DNA from: Novosphingobium sp.
GTDB taxonomy: Bacteria; Pseudomonadota; Alphaproteobacteria; Sphingomonadales; Sphingomonadaceae
Length of the DNA stretch: 6,488 bases
NCBI GenBank assembly: GCA_020853995.1
Contig: JADYXV010000127.1
Span: 1 to 6,488 of the forward strand
Reading direction: 5' to 3'
This document shows, piece after piece, positions 1-6,430 of this stretch (positions are counted from its first letter, which is position 1; the number at the start of each line of letters is the position of its first letter). The notes below the pieces were generated by a model. It was not told the DNA's origin and ran no database searches. It saw only the letters and a list, made by a program, of their open reading frames with translations. A program made the translations under genes and the position numbers.

Positions 1-89
1 AAAAGGTCGCGCTCATCGCCGTCGCACGAAAACTCCTCATCACCTGCAACGCCATCATCAGGACCCAAAAAACATGGCAAAGCACTTGA
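1..89 (+). CDS. IS110-family transposase, C-terminal fragment (runs off left edge)
   Basis: An open frame entering from the left edge (first full codon at 3-5) ends at TGA 87-89. It reads KVALIAVARKLL, then ITCNAIIRTQKTWQST. The pattern K-V-A-L-x-A-x-x-R-K-L-L followed by a hydrophobic N-A-x-x-R segment and a W near the end is the typical C-terminus of IS110/IS1111 transposases (end of the transposase_20 domain). Such enzymes are DEDD recombinases that move the element using a bridge RNA made from its non-coding end. The RuvC-like domain and catalytic serine would lie to the left, so it cannot be told whether the copy is intact. The right end of the element should fall shortly after the stop codon, next to the inverted repeat at 105-180. 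With only 28 residues visible the family call is good but not certain; the IS110 versus IS1111 subgroup cannot be decided. Confidence 0.7.
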   Translation, partial: KVALIAVARKLLITCNAIIRTQKTWQST

Positions 90-104
90 CCACAAAGACA
101 GTCG

Positions 105-180
105 CTGAACTTGTTTCAGGGTCCATCCATCCGCTCGAACGGCGGCTTGCGTTGAAAAATGGATCCTGAAACAAGTTCAG
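105..180. repeat. REP-like inverted repeat (sphingomonad dispersed palindrome)
   Basis: The left arm CTGAACTTGTTTCAGG (105-120) and the right arm CCTGAAACAAGTTCAG (165-180) are perfect 16-bp reverse complements. With one mismatch (121 against 164) the match extends to 22 bp (105-126 / 159-180), leaving a 32-nt spacer. The right arm continues into GATGACGG (181-188), a flank that usually accompanies this repeat; the left arm lacks its mirror image. Read antisense, the right arm gives ILNLFQDP, a peptide often found in spurious short ORFs of sphingomonads, which marks it as a dispersed non-coding repeat. It can form a stable hairpin in RNA or DNA and may act as a transcript end or as an insertion target. 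Confidence 0.75.
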
Positions 181-287
181 GATGACGGCGGTTTTTGGGC
201 CTTGGGCGGGATGTGTTGGATGACCGGAAGTGGGTGGATTTGCGAAATTCAAGTTGTTTCTGAAAGCCTGTAATCTAAGCTGAACTT

Positions 288-743
288 ATGAAGATCGCAG
301 CCATGTTCGTAAGTCTGGCTTTTCTGCTCGCAGGCTGCGGCAATGCGAGGATCTATGCTGAAGGGTGTGCTGCTCCTCCTGACGACTGGATGACACCGCG
401 GCAAGGCCGAAGCGCCCTTTCGGTGTTGAACGTAATTGATGTCTCGCAGGCGGACCGCATCGCATGGAATGGCAAGCCGATCCCCCAATCGACGTTCAAT
501 GACCTTTTGAAGCATACTAGCAGCCTGATCCCTCTACCGGTTACGCACATCAGGTTCGGCCCGAACGTGGATTGTGCGACAGTCGAGCGATTGCGCCACA
601 TGGTGTCGAATAACCTCGATTGCAGCTACGGCATGTGCGCTGAAGGTGCGGGGAAATGGTGGATGCGCGGCGACGCGCTGTTCGACGGCCAGACTTCTGA
701 GCCTTACGACCCAGACCAGAGTGTGGTTGAATCCAAGCGATAG
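288..743 (+). CDS. Small predicted lipoprotein with ExbD/TolR-like periplasmic domain
   Basis: A 151-residue protein of unknown function. Residues 1-16 form a short lipoprotein signal (MK start, hydrophobic core) ending in a lipobox L14-A15-G16 before C17, so lipid attachment at C17 is predicted. The mature part has four more cysteines (C27, C96, C112, C117), which could form disulfides in the periplasm. Residues about 44-106 have a pattern like the periplasmic domain of ExbD/TolR: a strand, then an IAWNGKPI turn, a helix, then THIRFGPNVDCATVERL. ExbD normally has an N-terminal transmembrane helix rather than a lipid anchor, so any relation is structural only. No clear Shine-Dalgarno precedes the ATG; a weak TAATCT box at 271-276 would give a very short leader. 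It converges with the receptor gene and stands alone. Lipoprotein call fairly sure; domain resemblance tentative. Confidence 0.65.
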   Translation: MKIAAMFVSLAFLLAGCGNARIYAEGCAAPPDDWMTPRQGRSALSVLNVIDVSQADRIAWNGKPIPQSTFNDLLKHTSSLIPLPVTHIRFGPNVDCATVERLRHMVSNNLDCSYGMCAEGAGKWWMRGDALFDGQTSEPYDPDQSVVESKR

Positions 744-841
744 TGCACGAGAGGCGAACGTCGGCAATGGGGTCGTTTCCCAAACGGCAACTTTTATCCG
801 CCAACCCCGCAAAGCCGCCAATCCCGTCACCCGTCCCCAAC

Positions 842-877
842 AAAAAAGAGGCCCCGGACCTTGGTCCGGAGCCTCTT
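842..877 (-). terminator. Rho-independent terminator of the TonB-dependent receptor gene
   Basis: Arms 846-860 (AAGAGGCCCCGGACC) and 863-877 (GGTCCGGAGCCTCTT) pair over 15 bp with one mismatch. On the minus strand the GC-rich stem is followed by a run of six T (complement of A842-A847). It begins 27 nt after the receptor stop codon, so it ends that transcript. There is no T-run on the plus side, so it is not expected to work well for the convergent lipoprotein gene. The 744-841 stretch between the two genes holds nothing else clear beyond a weak CGTTT/AAACG hairpin at 774-786. Confidence 0.85.
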
Positions 878-903
878 CGTCCGCCCTTGGGAGGGATGGG
901 CGG

Positions 904-3234
904 TTACTGGAACTTGGCGCGCAGGCTGACGCCGAAGTAGCGGTCTGCGTCGCGCGGGATTTGCAGGCGTTGGCCAGCGCTCACGTTGAGCAGGGCATAG
1001 GCCTTGTCGGTGATGTTGCGGGCAAGGAACGTGAGGCGATAGTTGTCTTCTGTGTCCGAGAAGCCAAGGCCAGCGTTCCAGATGCCGTAAGCATCAATCG
1101 GGCCGGATTCGCCGAGGTCGGAGAACTGTTTGCCGACATGGCGGAAATCGGTGTCGAGGTAGATCTTGAAGCCGCCCAGATCACGCTCGTAGCTGCCGCC
1201 CAGCGTATAAGTGAACTTCGGCGCGAGCGGGAGGCGCGTGCCGTTGCGGGCGTCAGGTGCGTTGGTTTGCGGGTTCGGGTTGAACTTCAGGATCTTCGCA
1301 TCGGCATAAGCAGCGCCCGCACGAAGGGTCAGCCCGTCCATCGGCACGGCAAGCAGGTCTGCTTCGAAGCCCTGGCTGCGCACGGTTCCGGCGTTGGTCA
1401 GGTTGGAAACCGGCACGCCATTGAGCAGGACGAAGTTGTTGGCCTGAAAGCCCTTGTACGTCACGGTGAAGGCCGAGGCGTTGAACTGCACGCGGTTGTC
1501 GAGGAACTGCGACTTGATGCCCGCTTCGAAGGCGTCCGAAATTTCCTCGTCAATCGGGATCGCGTTGGTGGGCGCGGTGTGATTGAAGAACACGTTGAAC
1601 GCAGGCCCCTTATAGCCGCGCGTGAAGCTGCCATAGAGCATCACATCATCAGACGGGGTGAATTGCAGGACGGCGCGGCCCGAGATGTTGGCGTTGCTGC
1701 TTGATCCGGCTGACGTGTTGGTGCCGTTGCCGCCCGTGGCCAGCGTACCACCAGCGGGGTTGCCGTTGGTGCCGGGGCCGGTGGCGGGAAGGCCGTTGGT
1801 GGCGTTGACGGCTGGCGCGCGGGTGTGCGTGTAATCCAGATCATCCCTGGTCCAGCGCAGGCCGCCGGTCAGCGCGAACATGTCGCTGAAACGATAGGTT
1901 GCCTGACCGAACACGGCATAGTTGCGCGATTGTACATCGCTGAACGATGTGGCCGTGGGGAACAGCGTGTTCACCGTATCGGCTGTGTTGCAAGGGCGCG
2001 CGCCGGATGCAGCGAGCGGCAGGGTTGACGTGGCGCATGTGATGTTGCGGCGCGTGAAGTCCTGCTGGTTGTCCGATCCCCATGCGAAGGCGCCAACCTG
2101 ATAGAAGAACGGCTGGGTCTGGTCAGAGGCCAGGCGCACTTCAAGGCTGAGCTGCTGTGTGCGCACTTCGCCGTTATCGTGCAGTTCGCCGGTGCCAACG
2201 ATGGCGCGAGGCAGGAAATCACCCTCGCGCACTTCTTCGTTCTGCCAGTTGCGATAGCCCGCAACCACGCTGAGCGAGTGGCTTTCGAAAACGTCGAAAT
2301 CACCCGATGCGGTCAGGCTCCACTGGCGGTCTTTGGTTTGCGTGACGATGTTGTGATTGACGAAGCGCTGGTTCACACCTTGCGCCACACCGCCCGGCAG
2401 GCCGAGTTCGGCATCCAGCACAGCGCCACGGCTGACCGTGGTCACATCGGCGCAGCAATCATCGTTGGCCTTGAAGTAATCGGCGATCAGGCGGAAGCGC
2501 GACGTGCCGTTTTCATAATCGATGATGCCGCGCGCGCCATAATGTTCGTAACCGTTGATCTTGTCATTGCGGCCACCAAACACGTTGGTGATATTGCCAT
2601 CATAGCTGCCGTAAAAGCCGGTGACGCGGGCGCTGAGGCCTTCGCCCAGCGGGCCGGAAATGGCGGCGCGCAGGCGATATTCCTCGTCCTCGAAATATTC
2701 GGCGCGCACTTCGCCTTGCAGCGTATCGGTGCCGCCTTTCGAAACGATGCTGACAAGGCCGGCCGAGGCGTTCTTGCCGAACAGCGTGCCTTGGGGCCCG
2801 CGCAGCACTTCAAGGCGCTCTGCATCGACAAGGTCCATGAAGGCCTGGCCCGAACGGCTGAGGACGACGCCGTCAACCACGGTGGAAACGCTGGGTTCAG
2901 CCGCGACCGAGAACGTGATCGTGCCAACGCCGCGCATCACGATGGCGCTGTTGGCGCTGGTCGTGCCCTTGCGGAAGGTGACCGACGGAACAAGCTGGGT
3001 CAGCCCTTCAAGGCTGGTGACGCCGCTGGATTCAAGGCGGTCAGCCGTGATCGCGGTAATCGCGATTGGCACGTCCTGCACATTTTCAGCCACCTTCTGT
3101 GCGGTGACGACGATTTCGGCAATGCCGCCGGTTTCTTCAGCCGCTTCTTGCGCGCTGGCTTGGCCGGTAAAGATGAGCGAAAGGGCGCTGGCGGATAGTG
3201 CCAGTGCGCGCACGGATGCGGAATGCTTGATCAT
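904..3234 (-). CDS. TonB-dependent outer-membrane receptor, candidate importer of sulfoquinovose glycosides
   Basis: A 776-residue TonB-dependent receptor, within the usual family size. Residues 1-28 are a Sec signal peptide (MIKHSAS start, alanine/leucine core, ASA before Q29). A TonB box (EIVVTAQK, 40-47) follows, then the plug domain (about 50-165) with the conserved block LEVLRGPQGTLFG near residues 140-152. The rest is a 22-strand barrel ending in the typical NITDKAYALL and RYFGVSLRAKFQ segments. Two likely loop disulfides are seen (C260/C261 and C400/C415) and a Gly/Asn/Thr-rich loop at about 474-515. The start at 3234 is preferred because the signal peptide begins there and GGGAGAG (3248-3242) lies 7 nt upstream; a longer frame from 3339 adds 35 residues with no signal function. 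The gene is divergent from the sulfoquinovosidase operon and ends at a terminator. Family is certain; the substrate (SQ-glycosides such as sulfoquinovosyl glycerol) is inferred only from the neighbour. Confidence 0.93.
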   Translation of the reverse strand: MIKHSASVRALALSASALSLIFTGQASAQEAAEETGGIAEIVVTAQKVAENVQDVPIAITAITADRLESSGVTSLEGLTQLVPSVTFRKGTTSANSAIVMRGVGTITFSVAAEPSVSTVVDGVVLSRSGQAFMDLVDAERLEVLRGPQGTLFGKNASAGLVSIVSKGGTDTLQGEVRAEYFEDEEYRLRAAISGPLGEGLSARVTGFYGSYDGNITNVFGGRNDKINGYEHYGARGIIDYENGTSRFRLIADYFKANDDCCADVTTVSRGAVLDAELGLPGGVAQGVNQRFVNHNIVTQTKDRQWSLTASGDFDVFESHSLSVVAGYRNWQNEEVREGDFLPRAIVGTGELHDNGEVRTQQLSLEVRLASDQTQPFFYQVGAFAWGSDNQQDFTRRNITCATSTLPLAASGARPCNTADTVNTLFPTATSFSDVQSRNYAVFGQATYRFSDMFALTGGLRWTRDDLDYTHTRAPAVNATNGLPATGPGTNGNPAGGTLATGGNGTNTSAGSSSNANISGRAVLQFTPSDDVMLYGSFTRGYKGPAFNVFFNHTAPTNAIPIDEEISDAFEAGIKSQFLDNRVQFNASAFTVTYKGFQANNFVLLNGVPVSNLTNAGTVRSQGFEADLLAVPMDGLTLRAGAAYADAKILKFNPNPQTNAPDARNGTRLPLAPKFTYTLGGSYERDLGGFKIYLDTDFRHVGKQFSDLGESGPIDAYGIWNAGLGFSDTEDNYRLTFLARNITDKAYALLNVSAGQRLQIPRDADRYFGVSLRAKFQ

Positions 3235-3241
3235 CGTGGAA

Positions 3242-3248
3242 CTCTCCC
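3242..3248 (-). promoter_or_regulatory. Ribosome binding site deciding the receptor start
   Basis: On the minus strand GGGAGAG lies 7 nt before the ATG at 3234-3232. It supports the start that places the signal peptide at the N-terminus rather than the longer in-frame ATG at 3339. Confidence 0.7.
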
Positions 3249-3310
3249 TGCAAAAAGCGGTCTTCCAAGGGTAGTCATGCTCCCTTGTCGATCGGCCGCG
3301 ATTGGCGCTT

Positions 3311-3339
3311 GAAATGCTATGGCTGTCCCGATATGTCAA
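3311..3339 (-). promoter_or_regulatory. Candidate promoter of the receptor gene
   Basis: A perfect -35 hexamer TTGACA reads on the minus strand at 3339-3334. A 17-nt spacer leads to a poor -10 (CATTTC, 3316-3311). Transcription would begin near 3304, giving a leader of about 70 nt. The -35 is convincing by itself; the -10 matches the consensus at only two positions, so an activator or a different -10 may be needed. The box overlaps the ATG at 3333, the first ATG available to the divergent glycosidase frame, which is one argument for a later start of that gene. Confidence 0.4.
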
Positions 3340-3348
3340 GCGGTGTCA
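3324..3348. promoter_or_regulatory. Three phased TGTC repeats, candidate regulator binding site
   Basis: TGTC occurs at 3324, 3334 and 3344, exactly 10 bp apart; the last two copies extend to TGTCA. They lie in the divergent control region and the middle copy coincides with the receptor's TTGACA box. A protein bound here would contact one face of the helix and could control both directions. A classic LacI-family operator (a palindrome with central CG) was not found, so assignment to the LacI protein of this locus is speculative. Confidence 0.25.
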
Positions 3349-3398
3349 GAAAAAGCAGGCAGTGGGTGCGGCCAATTCGCCACACTGCCGCAAATGGT

Positions 3399-3404
3399 GA
3401 GGAA
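3399..3404 (+). promoter_or_regulatory. Ribosome binding site favouring the TTG 3411 start
   Basis: GAGGAA lies 6 nt before TTG 3411. It is the only good Shine-Dalgarno ahead of any in-frame start of the glycosidase. It sits inside a possible stem, GCCGCAA (3387-3393) with TTGCGGC (3417-3423), and just before AATTGC/GCAATT (3404-3409 / 3413-3418), so translation may be limited by structure. Confidence 0.45.
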
Positions 3405-3410
3405 ATTGCT

Positions 3411-5420
3411 TTGCAATTGCGGCTGATCGCCAAAGATAAGGGGTTTGATCTCTGCATTGGGGACAAGGTGGTGCTGCGTCACACCGATTCTTGTCCTGCG
3501 GTGGTCATGGCGCGCGGCAATGCCGATGTGCAGATGGTACGCGGTAATTTTTCCATATCCGACAAGCCTTTTGATGCGATCACCCCGCAGGCTTGGCAGA
3601 TCACGGATAGCGGGGTTGAACTGCTCGATCAGGGCGTTCCGGTCGCTTTTGTGGCCTTTTCAGGCAATGCGCTCGAAATTCGCGCGCTCGATCCACACTA
3701 TGATCGCTTGCGCGTGCGGTTCCATGCCGAACCGGATGAATGCGTGTGGGGCGGCGGCGAACAGATGAGCTACCTCGCGCTCAAAGGCCGCAGCTTTCCG
3801 GTCTGGACCAGCGAACCCGGCGTTGGCCGCGACAAATCCACCGAACTGACGCAGCGGATGGACGCCGAGGGCATGGCGGGCGGCGATTACTGGAACACCA
3901 ATTATCCGCAGCCCACCTTCCTCACCTCGCGCTGGCTGGCGGTGCATCTGGATGCCACTTGCTACAGCGTGTTAGACTTTACCGATCCTGCCACCCATGC
4001 GGTGGATGTGTGGAGCGGTGCGGCGCGGTTTGAAGTGTTCGCCAGCGATGGTCCGCAGGGGCTTGTCGCGCAATTGTCCACCCGTTTTGGCCGTCAGCCC
4101 GAATTGCCGGACTGGGCGATTGGCGGGGCGATTGTCGGGTTGAAATCGGGGGTCTCCAGCTTTGACCGGCTTGAACGCTTTATCGCAGCGGGCGCTGCGG
4201 TATCGGGCCTGTGGTGCGAAGACTGGGCGGGCATCCGTGAGACCACATTCGGCCGCCGCCTGTTCTGGGATTGGCATAGCGGTGCGCGCAGTGCGGATCG
4301 CTATCCCGATCTTGCGGCGCGCATTGCCGGATTGAACGCACGCGGCATCCGCTTCCTCGCTTATGCCAACCCCTATATCGCGGTGGATGGCGATCTGTAT
4401 GAAGAGGCGCGCGCGGGCGGGCACTTCTGCCTGAACCTTGATGATGACGCGGTGCATCTTGTCGATTTTGGCGAGTTTGATTGCGGGGTGGTGGATTTCA
4501 CCCGCGAAGAAACCCGCGCGTGGTTTGCCGAACGCATCCTTGGCCGTGAAATGCTGGATATCGGCATATCGGGCTGGATGGCCGATTTTGGCGAATACCT
4601 GCCCACCAACTTGCGGCTGGCCGATGGATCGGACGCGATGGAGGCGCACAACCGCTGGCCGGTGCTGTGGGCCGAGGTCAACGCCCGCGCGGTGGCAAGC
4701 CGGGGCAAAACCGGCGATGCGGTGTTCTTCATGCGCGCAGGGTTTTCCGGCGTGCAGGGCCATTGTCCGCTGCTGTGGGCGGGCGACCAATCGGTGGATT
4801 TCACCCGCCATGACGGGATCGGCACGGTGATTACCGGCGCGCTATCGGCAGGGCTGGTGGGCAATGCCTATAGCCATTCGGATTGCGGCGGGTACACATC
4901 GCTGCACGGCAATGTGCGCACCGCCGAATTGATGGAGCGGTGGTGCGAATTGGCGGCGTTTGCGCCGGTCATGCGCAGCCATGAAGGCAACCGCCCCGAC
5001 GATAACCTGCAATATGACAGCAACGATGCGCTGCTGGCCTGCTTTGCCCGCTGGAGCCGCGTTCACGCGCACCTTGCGCCTTATGTGCGCCACTTGTGCC
5101 ATGAGGCGAGCGCGCAGGGTTTGCCCGCGCAACGTCCGCTGTTCCTGCACTACCCGAATGATCCCGCGCTCTTTACGGTGCAGGACCAGTTCCTCTACGG
5201 TGCCGATCTGCTGGTGGCACCGGTGATTGAAGAGGGCGCACGTCAACGCACAGTCATCCTTCCGGGCGAAGGGGTTTGGCGGCATTGCTGGTCGGGTGAA
5301 GACTACGCTCCCGGCACGTATGACATCGCTTCACCCATCGGCCAGCCACCGGTGTTCTACCGGCCCAACAGCAGCTTTGCGCCGCTGTTTGCAGGCCTTC
5401 GGGGGGTGCTGGACGAATGA
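3411..5420 (+). CDS. yihQ: GH31 sulfoquinovosidase (YihQ/SmoI type)
   Basis: A cytoplasmic retaining alpha-glycosidase expected to release sulfoquinovose (SQ) from its glycosides, such as sulfoquinovosyl glycerol from plant and algal sulfolipid. From a TTG start at 3411 it has 669 residues, close to E. coli YihQ (678). A beta-sandwich with the motif RGNFSISDK is followed by the GH31 barrel. The nucleophile is D392 in WMADFGEYLP and the acid/base D459 in WAGDQSVDF; their spacing of 67 equals that of YihQ D405/D472. The SQ-binding signature is complete: K245 (GLKSG), E270 (WCEDW), R283 and W286 (GRRLFW), Y495 (GGYTSL), the KERWY form of the Agrobacterium enzyme. In solved SQases the Arg and Trp bind the sulfonate directly and the Tyr through water. 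There is no signal peptide. TTG 3411 has GAGGAA (3399-3404) 6 nt upstream; alternatives in frame are GTG 3366, ATG 3333 and TTG 3285, all without a good Shine-Dalgarno. The stop overlaps the next start (ATGA). Function confident; start uncertain. Confidence 0.92.
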   Translation: MQLRLIAKDKGFDLCIGDKVVLRHTDSCPAVVMARGNADVQMVRGNFSISDKPFDAITPQAWQITDSGVELLDQGVPVAFVAFSGNALEIRALDPHYDRLRVRFHAEPDECVWGGGEQMSYLALKGRSFPVWTSEPGVGRDKSTELTQRMDAEGMAGGDYWNTNYPQPTFLTSRWLAVHLDATCYSVLDFTDPATHAVDVWSGAARFEVFASDGPQGLVAQLSTRFGRQPELPDWAIGGAIVGLKSGVSSFDRLERFIAAGAAVSGLWCEDWAGIRETTFGRRLFWDWHSGARSADRYPDLAARIAGLNARGIRFLAYANPYIAVDGDLYEEARAGGHFCLNLDDDAVHLVDFGEFDCGVVDFTREETRAWFAERILGREMLDIGISGWMADFGEYLPTNLRLADGSDAMEAHNRWPVLWAEVNARAVASRGKTGDAVFFMRAGFSGVQGHCPLLWAGDQSVDFTRHDGIGTVITGALSAGLVGNAYSHSDCGGYTSLHGNVRTAELMERWCELAAFAPVMRSHEGNRPDDNLQYDSNDALLACFARWSRVHAHLAPYVRHLCHEASAQGLPAQRPLFLHYPNDPALFTVQDQFLYGADLLVAPVIEEGARQRTVILPGEGVWRHCWSGEDYAPGTYDIASPIGQPPVFYRPNSSFAPLFAGLRGVLDE

Positions 5421-6430
5421 GCGAACGGTCAAACATCAGGGACGTGGCGGCGCGGGCGGGCGTGGCGGTGAAAACCGTCAGCCGTGTGTTGAACGGGCAT
5501 CCTTATGTCAGCGTTGAAACGCGCGCCAAAGTGGAAGAGGCGATGCGCGCGCTGGACTTTCGGCCGAGCGTTGCCGCGCGCATTCTGTCGGGCGCGAAAT
5601 CGAACCAGATTGCGCTGATCTATGACAATCACAGCCCCTATTACATGTTCCAGATCCAGACGGGCTGCTGGGACTTCTGCCGCGCCAACAACATCCGCCT
5701 GCTGGCGCAGCCGGTGGATGTGGCTGACCCGCTGGTGGGGGAGCAGGTGCGGGGTTTGGTTGATGAAACACATGTGGACGGGATCATCCTGTCTTCCCCT
5801 GTGACTGACTGTGATCCGGTGCTTAGGGCATTGGAATATATGGATATTCCGTTTGTTCGCATCTCTCCAGGTACCAATCATGCGCTGACCAGTTCGGTGT
5901 TCATGGATGATGCCCAGGCAGCCGACGATATGACCACCTATCTGATCAACGCCGGACACCGCCGGATCGGCTTTATCAAGGGCCACCAGAACCACATGGC
6001 ATCCGATGACCGGCTGTTCGGCTATCGCCGCGCACTTGACCGGGCGGGTTTACCGTATGATCCGGTGCTGGTGTGCGAGGGCGAGTTCGATTTTGATTCC
6101 GGCGTGCGCGGCGGGCGCGCTTTGCTGGACCAGTCCAACCGGCCCACCGCCATTTTTGCATCAAACGATGATATGGCTGCAGGCGTTTTGGCCGTGGCGC
6201 ACGATCGCGGCATCAATGTTCCCGCCGAGCTTTCTGTCGCCGGGTTCGACGATACGACGCTGGCGCGCACGGTCTGGCCGCCGCTGACCACGATACACCA
6301 GCCGATGATCGAACTGGCCCGCACGGCCACCGAAATCCTTATCGCAGGGGGCGATATCAATCACCGCCGCCTGCCCCACACTCTTATCGAGCGCGCATCT
6401 GTCGCGCCTCCAGCCAGGACAACTTCATGA
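5417..6430 (+). CDS. LacI-family transcriptional regulator of the sulfoquinovose locus
   Basis: A 337-residue LacI/GalR-type repressor of usual length. The N-terminal helix-turn-helix is at about 6-26 (IRDVAARAGVAVKTVSRVLN). Its specificity positions, equivalent to LacI Y17/Q18/R22, are V18, K19 and R23. The hinge helix (about 50-60) carries L57, the residue that LacI-type proteins insert into the minor groove. The remainder is a periplasmic-binding-protein-like effector domain (about 63-330) with the usual sugar-contact positions: R199 in DRLFGY, N250 and D251 in SNDDMAAG, D278 in GFDDT. The start ATG overlaps the glycosidase stop (ATGA), and its own stop overlaps the next start in the same way. 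This coupling argues that it controls this operon, including itself, and probably the divergent receptor. The effector is unknown; SQ, sulfoquinovosyl glycerol or a later intermediate are the natural candidates. Family certain, effector inferred. Confidence 0.92.
   Translation: MSERSNIRDVAARAGVAVKTVSRVLNGHPYVSVETRAKVEEAMRALDFRPSVAARILSGAKSNQIALIYDNHSPYYMFQIQTGCWDFCRANNIRLLAQPVDVADPLVGEQVRGLVDETHVDGIILSSPVTDCDPVLRALEYMDIPFVRISPGTNHALTSSVFMDDAQAADDMTTYLINAGHRRIGFIKGHQNHMASDDRLFGYRRALDRAGLPYDPVLVCEGEFDFDSGVRGGRALLDQSNRPTAIFASNDDMAAGVLAVAHDRGINVPAELSVAGFDDTTLARTVWPPLTTIHQPMIELARTATEILIAGGDINHRRLPHTLIERASVAPPARTTS

Noticed and set aside
58..252. Minus-strand ORF of 64 codons with the peptide ILNLFQDP
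   Set aside because: It is a translation of the REP-like palindrome and overlaps the transposase tail; this peptide is a known mark of spurious ORFs in such repeats.
574..1704. Plus-strand ORF of 376 codons
   Set aside because: It runs through the terminator and antisense to the receptor gene, with the Arg/Ala/Val-rich make-up typical of a shadow frame in high-GC DNA.
2179..3198. Plus-strand ORF of 339 codons
   Set aside because: It lies fully antisense to the receptor gene, whose frame has clear plug and barrel motifs; no recognisable domain in this frame.
3291..3302. ATCG-GCCG-CGAT near-palindrome as a LacI operator
   Set aside because: Arms are only 4 bp and CG-rich words like this are frequent by chance here; too weak to call an operator.
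3235..3339. Extension of the receptor to the ATG at 3339
   Set aside because: The added 35 residues are polar, would place the signal peptide internally, and the ATG lies inside the likely promoter; the start at 3234 has a good ribosome site.
3972..4811. Minus-strand ORF of 279 codons inside the glycosidase
   Set aside because: It is antisense to the catalytic domain of the GH31 enzyme and shows no family motif.
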